Source: Ceratopteris richardii (Eukaryota; Streptophyta; Polypodiopsida; Polypodiales; Pteridaceae). From it: a stretch of 64,000 nucleotides of DNA. Where the stretch lies: contig CM035407.1 of the NCBI GenBank assembly GCA_020310875.1, forward strand, positions 216,421,146 to 216,485,145, in the 5' to 3' direction. Under the pieces are notes generated by a model. The model made no database searches, had not been told where the DNA came from, and was given only the letters and a program-made list of their open reading frames with translations. Position numbers and translations under genes: made by a program. Shown in pieces: positions 12,973 to 54,838 of this stretch (positions are counted from its first letter, which is position 1; the number at the start of each line of letters is the position of its first letter).

Positions 12973-13897
12973 TTTGGTCAGTTTTATTTAATTGTTGCTT
13001 TTGCACAATTATTGTGTATTCGGGGACAATAGTATTGTGCATTGGGGACAATTCAAGCTATAGATAAGAAGATGTTGACTCCAAGTACCCACATCACCTC
13101 GAGCTCTAGCATGAGAACCCACACACTCTAAAACTTCTTACAACGCCTCCAGGTGAACTTCTCATTATCAATCCAGTCGACTTTGATATCCAGCAGGTCA
13201 AGTTTAATCTCACCCCCAAGTAAATTTCCATAGGTCTCAGCAAGTCAACTTGGATAAATGTCCAGGTAGATTCTAATGTGTGTTCAACAGAGGTCGAATT
13301 TACTATATACCAGCCCATGGCGAGTTTTGTATTGCCCATAGGTTGGCTTTAATACCTTTAAATTTAAGCAGCCCCCATCCCCAGATTGATTTGATGCCAC
13401 ATGCACCCAGATCAAGCTTCAACAACTAGCACGTTACCATCAGATCTAGGATGTCCTTCTGATTAAGAATTTCTGTGTGCAGCCCTTCAAGAGGACAGAT
13501 CTTGTTGTCCTTTTAGATGCTTCTTGTTATTTGGTTCTGATTTATGAAGTTCTTGACACTGCCTAGATAGTTCCTGGTTACTCTATTTTTGTGAATTGAA
13601 TTCGTTGGTACAATGTCTTTGTTTAAGGGTCTTCTCAACCTTGCTTAAGGTTTTAGTATCATTTCCCTTAATACATCCGCAATCAGTGTTCATACATTCA
13701 TGTGGCATTACCACAACAACAATGTGTCAAAATGGACTTGAACAATTCCTGCATAATGCTTCAATTAAACTCCAAACTAAATTCATTGCAAAACAACGCT
13801 GCCATTTTCTTCAACAAGCTTTTAAGAAGACAACACTAACGTCTTCAATTCATTGCAAAATACATTATATTTACAGGAAACAATGCTGCCATTTTCT

Positions 13898-43557
<29,660 letters not shown>

Positions 43558-43627
<70 letters not shown>
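43558..43627 (-). promoter_or_regulatory. GA microsatellite in the 5' leader of the RSPH10B-like gene
   Basis: About 33 GA units on the coding strand end only one or two bases before the start codon. GA-rich leaders are known in plants as binding sites for GAGA-binding BBR/BPC factors. A regulatory role here is inference. Confidence 0.6.
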
Positions 43628-43630
<3 letters not shown>

Positions 43631-43675
43631 CGTTCAAAAAGTAGTTAGTAAACGGTAGTATGCTGCTTTGATACT

Positions 43676-43848
43676 AATTGCAGTCGCTACTCGATACAAT
43701 GCTTAATAGCCGGCCTCCGATATGAGGCCTCCGATATAATTGCAGTCGCTACTCGATACAATGCTTAATAGCCGGCCTCCGATATGAGGCCTCCGATATA
43801 ATTGCAGTCGCTACTCGATACGATGCTTAATAACCGGCCTCCGATATG
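43676..43848. repeat. 62-bp minisatellite, about 2.8 units
   Basis: Units start AATTGCAGTCGCTACTCGAT at 43676, 43738 and 43800 and contain two CCTCCGATAT words each. They lie just upstream of the host gene. Confidence 0.92.
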
Positions 43849-44080
43849 TTGGCAGGCTGGCCAAGCAGTCCTCTCATATGGTAGCATGAGAGGACTGCTT
43901 AGATGCAACGATGTTGGCAGGCTGGCCAAGCAGTCCTCTGATACGGTAGCATGAGAGGACTGCTTAGATTCAACGACGTTGGCAGGCTGGCCAACTTAGA
44001 TTCAACGACGTTGGCAGGCTGGCCAACTTAGGTTCAACGATGTTGGCAGGCTGGCCAAGCAGTCCTCTCATACGGCAGAG
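43848..44080. repeat. Hairpin minisatellite with 65-bp and 33-bp-shorter units
   Basis: Units start GTTGGCAGGCTGGCCAA at 43848, 43913, 43978, 44010 and 44042. The first two contain an inverted repeat (AAGCAGTCCTCTCAT and its complement, 43863-43877 with 43886-43900, loop 8). The third and fourth lack exactly this hairpin. The fifth has only its first arm. Confidence 0.92.
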
Positions 44081-44149
44081 GTCCTTTGTTCAACCTCTGA
44101 GCTAAACGTGTAATGACTTAAGCCAATTTAAACCAGTTGAAATGAGTTG

Positions 44150-44743
44150 TAATCATGATTTTGGATGATTTTATCGAACTTTAGGTCATCAAATTTGTGT
44201 GAATATGGGATCGGGTGATCCAATTTTCGATGATTTTATCATACTTCGCCATAAAATTAAATAATGAAAAATTATAAGTAAAAATAAAACATTTAAATAA
44301 AAATTGAAAAAATATATAAATATAAAAATAAACATTAAAAAAAGTTAATAACAGTATTTTACAATAAAATGTATTTGAAAATAAATAGATTTAGAAATAA
44401 ATGAAACATATATAAATATAAATATATATAATAAAATAAAATATATATAAATATTGAAAAATCAATAAAATTACAAGTAAATATATAAGTATTTGAAGAT
44501 AAGAATAAAATAGACATGAAATTATATATTAAGATATTATTTAAAAATATAATCAAATAAATTATAAACTTCAAAATATAAATGGAATATAAATATGAAA
44601 TGTGTAAATAAAACAAAAGAAAATGTGAGTATATAAGTATTAGAAAAAAGTAAAAAAATGTAAGTAAACATATGTGTTTTATAATTAATAGAACAAAAAT
44701 TTAAATAGAATATACATTTTCAAATGCATAAAGATTAAGATAA
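44150..44743. other. Very AT-rich non-coding DNA
   Basis: Mostly A and T with ATATAAATA-type words and no GC-rich gene-like part. The predicted frames (for example minus 44359-44616, rich in I, Y, L, F) are composition artefacts. It lies between the gene's upstream repeats and Copia-3. Confidence 0.8.
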
Positions 44744-44962
44744 TGTTGGAGTTAGACGTCTGCGGAAGCACACGAACAACACAAGGAAGAAGAAGAAGCT
44801 TGGAGCACAACACACAATACTGAATGTATTACTAAAGAATGTACAAAGATAAGTAGCAATAGGCGTATATACAAGTCGGGGGAAAAAAACCTCCTAAAGA
44901 GGGAAAAAAGTGCTGCGGCGGTCCTAGAGTGTTCACACACATCACTACCTAAATATATCAAC
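44744..44962 (-). repeat. 3' LTR of Copia-3
   Basis: A presumed 219-bp LTR, TGTTGGAG...ATATCAACA on the plus strand. It is followed by a pyrimidine-rich stretch (CCCCTCTGGG) that is the polypurine tract on the other strand. No partner LTR is in the window, so the borders are inferred. Confidence 0.6.
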
Positions 44963-47616
44963 AAATCCCCTCTGGGAGTGATGCACTCATGTATAAGGAA
45001 GTGCCAAGCTAAGTAAGCCCAAAGCTTTGCGAAAAGCTTCAAACTTCTCCCTGGGCAGAGCCTTCGTGAAAAATGTTCTCCTGTGTGGGCACATATGCCA
45101 AGCTTATCTCCCTAGTAGAGAACCTCTCCCTGACATAGTGATAATGCACCTCAATGTGCTTAGTGCGAGCATGCAGCACAGGGTTCCTCGCAACTGTCAA
45201 TGCGCTCTGACTGTCAGTGAAGATAGTGGTGGCAGAATTCTGACCAACACCCAAATCAGCCATAAGGTGTCTTAGCCACACACACTCAACAGTAGCTGTG
45301 AAAGCTGCCCTATACTCAGCCTCACAACTGGAAGTGGCCACAGTAGGCTGCTTCTTGCTCAACCAAGATATACGTGAGCTACCAAGCATGAAGCAAAAGC
45401 CACTGGTGGACACACGAGTGTCATAGCAACCAGCTCAATCAGAGTCACAAAAAGCATGCAAATCTGGCGGTAGTGATCCCCCCTTGGGATAAAACAACCC
45501 AAGTAGCCGAGTACCACTCAAGTAGCGAAAGATGCGCTTAACCGCCTTCCAATGCTTGACTCCTAGGCAATGCATAAATCTGCTCATCTATGAGACAGCA
45601 AACTGAATATCAGGCCGAGTAATGCATAAGTAAATCAAGCATCCAACAGCTTGTTGATAGAGAACAGCATCAAATGCATCTCCAGCATCATGACGACTCA
45701 ATCGTAAACCTGTCTCCATAGGAGTGGCAATAGGCTTACAGTCTTCAACGCCAAAACACTACAATAATGTGTCAATATATTTCGTTTGACACAAAGCCAT
45801 TCCACCATCAACTTGCATAAATTGAATGCTCAAATAGTGATGCAAATGCCCCAAATCAGACATCTCAAATGAGGCATGCAAATCAGCCTTGAAATCAGCA
45901 ATATGCTTCTCAGTAGGACCAGTGAGCAGCATGTCGTCATTATAGACAACAATGATCAGAAGCACATCATTAGCACGCTTAACATATAAGGTGCTTTCAG
46001 TTGGACTGTTCTCAAAACCATGTGCAACCAAATAGGCATGTTTCTTCTCATACCAAGCATGTGGTGCTTGCTTTAAACCATATAATGCCTTCTTTAACCT
46101 GCACACCTCGTTTTCATGCCCTTTCTGCACAAAGCCATGGGGCTGAAAAACATACACTTCTTCATGCAAGTCACCATTCAGAAATGCAGTTTTAATGTCC
46201 AACTGATGTACATTCCAACCATGATGGGCTGCAAGTGCACAAATGCTCCAAACAGTAGTCGTACGGCATGTAGGTGCAAAGGTCTCATCAAAATCAATGC
46301 CTCTTTCCTGTGCATAACCTTTTGCAACAAGTCTGGCCTTATACATGTCAACTGTACCATCAGGTTTACGCTTCAGCTTGTATACCCACTTAGTGCCACT
46401 TGCCTTCTTGCCAGGAGGCAAGTCACATAAAGACCAAGTACCATTCTTCATTATTGCATCATATTCATATTGCATAGCAGCCATCCAATTTTCTGAATTT
46501 TGTGCTTCATCAAAAGAAATAGGCTCATTCTCATCACAAAGACTAGACGTAGCCATATCATAGCAATATGATGCAAAGGAGGCACTATGAGAGCCTGAAC
46601 GAGTATGATATGACAAAGGTGCATCTAATTTGCTGTCACACAAAGTTTGCACCAGCCATTTTGGCATAGTTTTTGCATGGTCAATATCAGCTCTCTCATC
46701 AACAAGTGCATCATGTAAATCTTCATCAGAAATGGAATGATCTGCATCATCATATGAAACATTCAAAGGCTGAGAAGTTGCCTCATTAGGACCAGCACTA
46801 GACTGTCCACCTGTAAAAAGAGGCATCAAAGTATCATACATGTCTTTGGAGCTAATAGATGTCTCCTTAGTACATGAAAGCAATAGCTGAATAGCATCTT
46901 CCACAAAAACAACATCACGGCTAACCAGAATGCGTTTAGTATGTGGATGATACAGACGATAGCCTTTACTTTCAGAACTGTACCCAACAAAAATACATTT
47001 TACTTCTTTATCATCCAATTTTCTGCGATGTTGTTCAGGCACTAATGCATATGCCAAACAACCAAAAACATGCAGATGAGCAACAGATGGCTTGTGGTCA
47101 TGCCAAGCCTCATATGGAGTGATAGATTGCAGTGCTTTAGTGGGACACATGTTGAGTACATATGCTGCACACATGACAGCCTCAAGCCAAAAACTATGTG
47201 GTAAAGCCTGACTCTTGACCATACACCTCGCCATCTCCATGAGTGACCTGTTCTTTCGTTCAACAACTCCATTTTGTTGAGGTGTATATGGCATTGTACA
47301 CTGGTGTTTTATCCCATGTTCAGCCAGAAATGCATTAAAATCACAAGACATATATTCCCCCCCTCGATCAGAACGGAGGGTGCCCATTTTACATGCTGAC
47401 AGATTTTCAGTCAAAACCAAAAACTATTTAAAGAACATGAACACTTTGGACTTTGCTTTGAGTGGATATACCCATGCATGCCTGGAAAAATCATTGATGA
47501 AAGTCACGAAGTAAAGATAATTCCCAAAAGAAGGTGTCTGCATAGGACCACAGACATCACTATGTACAAGCTGCAACTTCTAAGTAGCCCGAACTGAACC
47601 ATCTTTTGGAAAGGAC

Positions 47617-47882
47617 TGTTGACTCTGAGTATCTTCCTGTGACTCCCCTCACTTTTGGGGGAGCTCTTGCACAGTCCACGAGGAGCTCTACTTTTAGTTC
47701 GCGCGAGCACGGAGACCGAGGTTGCTTTCTGAACCGCCCAGCCACGTACGATTCACTTAAAATCTCTCTCATTGATTGAGTCCAATGTTCTACACATGAG
47801 TGCCACTTGGCACTCATGTGTGAATCCTCTAAATGAGTTAGGAGGTGGTTCACACCTCCTCTTTTATTGACTCCTTGTAATA
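47617..47882 (-). repeat. 3' LTR of Gypsy-1
   Basis: 266 bp starting TGTTGACTCTGAG, next to a purine-rich tract (TTAAGGGGAAGGAAA on the minus strand). It contains an internal palindrome, ACATGAGTGCCA with TGGCACTCATGT. Confidence 0.92.
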
Positions 47883-48025
47883 TTTCCTTCCCCTTAACTC
47901 CATTTTTGTCCTCAAAAATGGTATTGGAAGGCCTAGAAGAAAGAGATAATCAAGGGAAAAGTACTCCCACTAAATCCCCATGAATAGAAATTCATGGTCC
48001 TGTCTCTGTGTTGTTTCCCCATATC
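47770..48025 (-). repeat. Inverted duplicate, arm 1 (Gypsy-1)
   Basis: This stretch, covering part of the 3' LTR, the polypurine tract and adjoining DNA, recurs in opposite orientation at 52339-52595, near the other end of the same element. Confidence 0.85.
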
Positions 48026-51000
48026 CTTCCCCTTAAGAAAACCCTTGGGAAGGTAATCTAAAACTGGGAAACCGTCTCTGAAGGGTGCTAACCCGCTCCC
48101 ATGTGGCACTATCTTCTGTACTATCTTTCCACTTTACTAGACACTCTTTATACAAGTGACTCCTTGTCCGTTTCTCTCGAGTGCGTAGTATGCTCTCAGG
48201 CTCATGTGGAATAGATTGAACAGAAATAGGCTCTACTACCTCACTATCTGGAATGAGGTTGTCAGATTCACCTAGCCTTTTCTTAGGCCGGCTAACATGA
48301 AAAACTGGATGGATTTGACTATTCTCTGGAAGTTGGAGCTGGTAAGCCATCTTTCCTATTCTCTTAAGTATTTGGAAAGGTCCACAATACCTAGGAGATA
48401 GTTTTGGACAAGGTCCCGTCTTCATGGTTTCAGACCTAGATGGAACTCTAAGATAGACCTGCTCTCCTACCTCAAAGTTGATATCTCTCCTTTGAGGGTC
48501 AGCATAGGCTCTAGCTCTATCTTGAGCTCTCCTAATGCTGTCCTTAGCAAGTCTAAGCATATCGTTCATCTCTTCCAAGAAGTCCTTTGCAGCTTGAACT
48601 TTTTCATTCTGCAAGCCTACTGCATAAGGAGCTCTTGGTTGAAACCCATACATAAGCATAAATGGACTATGCCCAGTGGAAGAGTGCTTGGCACTATTAT
48701 ATGCAAACTCTACTATAGGTAAGTACTCTTCCCAATTAGTTTGCCTTTCATTTACATATGCTCGAAGCATATCCTCTAGGATTTGGTTAACCCTTTCTGT
48801 TTGCCCATCCGACTGTGGATGCTCGGTTGTACTCATACTAAGTTTTGTATCCAACCTTTTGAAGACCGCTCTCCAAAAGTGGCTAGTAAACGTCCTATCC
48901 CGATCGGAAACTATGTCTAGAGGAAGACCATATAACCGGTATAGGTTCTCTACAAAGAGTCTAGCCAACTCTGGTGTCTTCACTGTAGTACGTGTCGGAA
49001 TAAACCTTGCCATTTTGGTTAACCTATCCACAATTACCCAGACTGAGTCGTGCCCTCTCTGTGTCTTAGGTAATCCGACTATAAAGTCCATGGAGATACT
49101 CTCCCATTTCCCATAGGAATATCCAATGGGTGGAGTAGTCCTCCAATCCTCAACCTCTCAGCTTTGTTGACCTGGCATTTATTGCATTTAAGCACATATT
49201 CTAGGACGTCCTTATGAAGTCCAGGCCAATAAAACTGCCTCTTAACAAGATCATAAGTCTTGTTAATTCCTGGGTGTCCTGCACTAGGTGTGTCATGACA
49301 CTCTTATAAAATATGCCGTCTCATCTCAATATCTCTAGGGACACACACCTTACCTTTGTATAACAGATATCCATCCTGGACACTGTAGTTCTTCCACTTG
49401 AATCCTTCTTGAGTACCCGTCGATACTTCATCCTCACTGGAAACCCGTATATCACGATCCCCATTCTCTATGGCTTCCCAAATCTCGGAATATGCAGGAT
49501 CAAGCCTACATTTTCCTCTAAGAGAGTCAAGTAGTTCACTAGTGATCTGAGTAAAACTCAGTCCATTGAGCATAGGCATGCGGCTAAGTGAATGAGCCAC
49601 TACATTAAACTTTCCCTTCCTATACCTAAGCTCATAATCAAACTCTTGAAGGGTCTCTGCCCATCGAGCCTTATGACCTTTAAGGTCTGTTTGATTAGAG
49701 AGCCACTTAATGCTCTCTTGATCAAACACTATCGTGACTTTGGCACCATATAAATAATGACGCCACTTCTTCAAAGCATGGACAATTGCATACAACCCCT
49801 TCTCATAGACGGAGTAATTCTTCTGAGCCGGTTCTAGTTTCTTGCTCTCAAAAGCTACTGGTCGACCATCCTGGACTAAAACCGCTCCTATGGAAAAATC
49901 ACTCGCGTCAGTCTCGACCACAAATGGTTTGTTGGGATCTGCTATGTGTAAAAGTGGAGTTGTAGCAATTGCTACTTTCAACTTTTCCATAATTTGCTTC
50001 TGTTCGTCTCCCCAATGAAAGGCTTTCCCTTTCCCTTTAAGCTGTTCTGTCATCGGGACAACAATCTTGGCATAGTTCTTAATGAATCTTCGATAGAAAC
50101 CTGATAAACCTAGGAAGATATGTAGCTCTTCCAGGTTCCGTGGATGTGGCCATTCCATAATAGCCCGTACTTTTTCAGGATCCATCTGGATTCCATCCTG
50201 GGAGACTATATGCCCAAGGTATCTAACCTCTATTTTGAAAAATTCACACTTTGACTCCTTAGCAAAGAGCGAATTTTCCCTTAGCACTTGAAATACTTTC
50301 CTCAAGTGTTCCAAGTGCTCTTCTTCTGATGCACTATAGATCAGAATGTCATCCAAAAAGTCTACTACAAAATGTCCTAGATAAGGCCGTAAAACACTAT
50401 TCATGAGTTTCATGAAAGTGGCAGAAGCATTGGTGAGACCAAAAGGCATCACCAAAAACTCATCGTGCCCATATCTAGTCTTAAATGCAGTCTTAGGGAC
50501 ATCCTTTGCCCTAATCCTGATCTGATGATATCCTGATCTAAGGTCAAGCTTGGTAAAATACCTAGCTTGATGTAACTGATCAAATAGGTCTTCCAATCTA
50601 GGCATTGGAAACCTATTTTCGATAGTTACCTTATTAAGTGCTCTATAATATATACATAGTCTCATAGAGCCATCTTTCTTTTTAACTAGGAGCATTGGCG
50701 ATGCCCATGGTGAGTTACTAGGTTTGATGAAGCCTTTATCTAAATAATCCTGTAATTGCTTCTCAACCTCCTCATGCTGAGAAACACTAAGCCTATAAGG
50801 TGGTCTACAAATAGGGTTAGTGTTAGTAACAACCTCTATGGCATGGTCAATTTCCCCTCTCTCAGGTGGTAGCCCTCTAGGTAAGTCAGTGGGAAAAACA
50901 TCTCTGTACTCAAACATAAGATCCTTAAAACTTTTAACCACACACTCTTGCAAAAAAGAATAGTAGAAAGTCCTGTTCATATTTACATTCATAGCATGAA

Positions 51001-52338
51001 AATATACATCAGATGAGCTGTCTGTACAATGCTCCATATCATGACTATACAATAAAAACATGTCCTGTACATGCTGAGAATAACAGAGACTATACAACTC
51101 TAGTGATGAAATGAGAGGTGCACTAGGTACATCTCTCTCTCCCTAAATACAAACTTTACTTCCATTCTTTTCAAATTCGAGTGTGTTGTTTTGATAGCTG
51201 TGTTTAAGTGTATCTCCCAACCCCCATAGCCACTCTCTTCCTAAAACTAGATCTGTCCTCTCCATGTTCATAATTTGGAAGTCCATATAATCCGTATAGT
51301 CATGCATCTTGACTTCCAAATTGGATACCATAGTATCCCATATTCTTTTATCTTGCCCTTGCATCATAGATACAATGTATTTATGTGCACTAGGCTGCTA
51401 GGGAATCTTTAATTTCTTGACCAAAGCATAGTTTATGAAATTATGAGTGGCAGAATCATCTATCATGACCCGCACCCTGGTCCCGTATACACTACCATGT
51501 AGCTTAACTAAGTCATGTGGTCCAAACTGCGGTGACCACAATGACTGAGTGAAACAATAGGTGTGCTCTATATCCTCGTGCATCACCTCCACTCCATTGT
51601 AGCTAGAGCTGCCATGAATAGGAAGGGTCTGCACTAGGTGGACCACCTTTTTGCCCTTTTCGGGGGCCGTACTAGAATCTGGTCCCTTCTTCTTTTCTTC
51701 CCTCTTCTTGAGTGGAGAGTTCCACTGTGAATGGCTAGGGGATAGGCACCTAAAACACAGGTTCTCTCTTTTGGCCTTCTCAAACTGGTCTGTAGATAGC
51801 CTAGGCCCTTGTGATCTTTGTTTTTTAATAAAAACTTTGCAACTTCTTCTTAAATTTAGTCGTACTAAGAGGCTTGAGGGGCTGATCCATCTCCATAGGA
51901 GTGTACTGAGGACGGTTATGGTCCTCATATATCTGTGCATATTTGATCGCCTCCTCAAACGTCTTAGGCGCATTCCTCTTGACTTCCCTCTTTATGGCTT
52001 TATCCAAGCCCCTAACAAACCCTCTAGTCTTCTGAAAGTCATCTAAACCCTTAAGTTTCAAAATGATCTCTCTATAGTGGGATAGATAAAATGAAAGAGG
52101 CCTACCTCTTTGAGTAATCCTATCCCACTCATCCCAATTCCTCTCCTCCTCATTCTCAGGAAGAAACTCTTTTAGTAAAAGAGTCTCAAACTGAGTCAAG
52201 TCAGTAGGGATAGAGTTCGCCTCCTTAAGACTCATCCACCACTTATAAGCATGCGGGCCGAGGGAGAGACTCGCCTCTAGCACACGATACTCAGGTGGGG
52301 TGCCCTTCAATTGATGCAAATCATGCCACTCAGGATAT

Positions 52339-52595
52339 GGGGAAACAACACGGAGACAGGACCATGAATTTCTATTCATGGGGATTTAGTGGGAGTACTT
52401 TTCCCTTGATTATCTCTTTCTTCTAGGCCTTCCAATACCATTTTTGAGGACAAAAATGGAGTTAAGGGGAAGGAAATGTTACAAGGAGTCAATAAAAGAG
52501 GAGGTGTGAACCACCTCCTAACTCATTTAGAGGATTCACACATGAGTGCCAAGTGGCACTCATGTGTAGAACATTGGACTCAATGAATGAGAGAT
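52339..52595 (+). repeat. Inverted duplicate, arm 2 (Gypsy-1)
   Basis: The reverse complement of 47770-48025, nearly identical. It includes the words ACCATGAATTTCTATTCATG and GTTAAGGGGAAGGAAAT. The two arms are 4.3 kb apart and could pair. Confidence 0.85.
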
Positions 52596-53197
52596 ATTTT
52601 GGTGGGGCAAATCTCATTCAAATCCAACACCGATGGTTTCTGAGCGAAGCTTAAGAGTGTGGCTTCGAAACGTGACCAAGATTTTTGAAATCCAATATCA
52701 TATGAAGAAGCTATGGTGCGGAGAAGTCGGACATGTCACCAATGGGAAGTGATAAAACTCCTTTTCATGGGTGGAAAACTTTGTGAAGCTCAAAACTGAG
52801 GAAACAAAGCCTTTTTGAAACCACCCAAAGCCCATACCCCATAACCACAACCCATATTACATAGGTGCATAATCATTTGGCCAACATTTTGATCCCTAGC
52901 ATGACATTTGCCCTTCCAATCTTCAAAGAAAAACCACGAACTTTCCTACCTTAGGTTGGCTTCTGAAAATTTTCGAAAAATCTCAGAATTGTCATCGCCA
53001 TGGCTTCTTATCCCATATATGAAAGCAAACAGCCAAGCTATGAGTATATATAGAAAGCTAAAATGGTTCTTCTTTCATCCTAGAGGAGGGGAGGAGGAAG
53101 GGAAGAGCGATTTCCTCTCTGATCGCGGGCGGCAGCCGCTGGTCGTCTTTCCTCTCTCTACACGGGCGCGCATGGTTGGCTGCTGAGCGCCGATGCC

Positions 53198-53214
53198 TCT
53201 GGCTCGGATACCAA
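53198..53214 (-). other. Gypsy-1 primer binding site
   Basis: The minus strand has TTGGTATCCGAGCCAGA immediately after the 5' LTR, matching the tRNA-Met type site TGGTATCAGAGCC with one mismatch. Confidence 0.8.
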
Positions 53215-53480
53215 TGTTGACTATGAGTATCTTCCTATGACTCCCCTCACTTTTGGGGGAGCTCTTGCACAGTCCACGAGGAGCTCTACTTTCAGTTCGC
53301 GCGAGCACGGAGACCGAGGTTGCTTTTTGAACTGCCCAGCCACGTACGATTCACTTAAAATCTCTCTCATTGATTGAGTCCAATGTTCTACACATGAGTG
53401 CCACTTGGCACTCATGTGTGAATCCTCTAAATGAGTTAGGAGGTGGTTCACACCTCCTCTTTTATTGACTCATTGTAACA
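53215..53480 (-). repeat. 5' LTR of Gypsy-1
   Basis: 266 bp, about 97% identical to 47617-47882. The target duplication AGGAC follows at 53481-53485. Confidence 0.92.
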
Positions 53481-54838
53481 AGGACGAACGCTACATTTTG
53501 CCCAAAATACAGCCTTCACAAACATGTTTTCCAAGTGCCTCAAGTTTGGGCAAAGAGGACACCATTTCAGATTTCTGTAGGCATAGCAAACTAGCAAAAT
53601 TCAAATGACCAAAGCATGCATGCCAAAGATTTGCATCTGACATAGCCTGAGAATCATTTACTGCACATGCCAAATCATTTACTGATCTTTCATAGTCTAT
53701 GAGCTTATACAGCCAACGACATAAAATGCTAGAAGCAATAATCACATCGCCATTTGACAGATCATGAACTGTACACCTGTCATCAACAAATTTCACAATC
53801 AAGTCAATCTTGGTTAATGCAAAAACTGATAACAGGTTCTTTTTTATCCCTGGCACAAATAAAGCATCTGACAAAGTGAAAGAACTACCATCAGCAGTAG
53901 TCAAAATGATCTTACCAACTCCCATAACAGCATAAGAGGAGTTGTTGGCGCATGTAACAATATTCCATGTAGGGGCAGGCTTGAGTGAAGAGAAGAAACT
54001 GCGCTGCGAAGTAATATGTTTGGTCGCCCCACTGCCAAAATACCAAACATCTGAGTCTACTGCAGACATGCACCGCTCATGAGAAGATGGGTCAAAACTG
54101 CAGACAGTAGTAAACGCCCATTCTTCTTCCTGCACAAGATTTGCAGACTCTGTTTTTGGCGTAGAGGCCTCTGCAACAACCATTCCAGCCTCTTTCTTCT
54201 TTGCCTCTTTAGAAGCCAGTTTTGGATAGTTCTTTATGATATGATCATTCCCTTTATAGTACTTACAAAACAATTTTTGGTTTTCTGATTTCTTCTCATC
54301 TTTATCTTCCTTCTTCGAATATGCAGAATTAGCAGATTTCTACTTACTAGTTGAAGAGCTCCATTTTCCTTTGCCCTTTTGACTAGCCAGGAAAGCTTGA
54401 TCTGCAACTCGCATAATGGACTTGTTTTGCCTGGATTGATCTTCCTGCAACAGAACAAAGACTAACTCCTCAAATGATAAGGCATTTGGATTTCCTTTCA
54501 TCATCAATCGAAGAGTAGAAGCAAAACTCTGATATGAATCAGGAAGACCATTCAGAACGGTATGCACAAGTGAGCTATCTGGTATAATCTCATTAGCGGA
54601 AACCAATTGTTCCTTCAAGTCTTTGATCTTCGTTAGGAAACTGTCCATAGAATCACCTTCATTCATGTCCTCACTCTCCAACTATTTTCGGAGGTAAGCA
54701 ACACGAGCCTCATTCCTAGCTTGGTACAATGTGCTAAGTGTATCCCAAGCATCCTTAGCTATTCTGCAAGAGCGAATATGAGGAATAATGGCACGTTTGA
54801 CAGACAAAGCTATCAATGCATGTGTGTTTGCACTCTTA

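Larger units (their letters stand above)
47617..53480 (-). mobile_element. Gypsy-1: Ty3/gypsy chromovirus inside Copia-3
   Basis: A fossil gypsy element on the minus strand with both LTRs and a 5-bp target duplication AGGAC (47612-47616 and 53481-53485). The parts in order are gag (about 52380-51400), protease (about 51400-51140), reverse transcriptase and RNase H (about 51097-49304), then integrase (about 49091-48033). The integrase ends in a chromodomain-like LVKWKDSTEDSATWERV, so this is a chromovirus. RT before integrase confirms Ty3/gypsy. The LTRs differ by only about 7 of 266 bases by eye, so it is young. It is broken in a few places. Confidence 0.93.
44744..54838 (-). mobile_element. 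Copia-3: Ty1/copia element split by a gypsy element
   Basis: A fossil copia element on the minus strand, related to Copia-1. From the gag side: gag (about 54838-54340), pre-integrase region (about 54273-53491), then after the nested gypsy (47617-53480) integrase and reverse transcriptase (about 47420-45759) and RNase H (about 45413-45039). One LTR is present at the 3' end. The 5' LTR and the very start of gag are not seen. It has a handful of breaks besides the gypsy insertion. Long frames survive, so it is younger than Copia-1. Confidence 0.88.

Noticed and set aside
44094-44104. A perfect tRNA A-box-like word TAGCTCAGAGG on the minus strand
   Set aside because: No B box at the right distance and no cloverleaf; probably chance at the edge of the minisatellite.
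44359-44616. 85-residue Ile/Tyr/Phe-rich frame resembling a membrane protein
   Set aside because: It lies in very AT-rich DNA where such frames are expected by composition.
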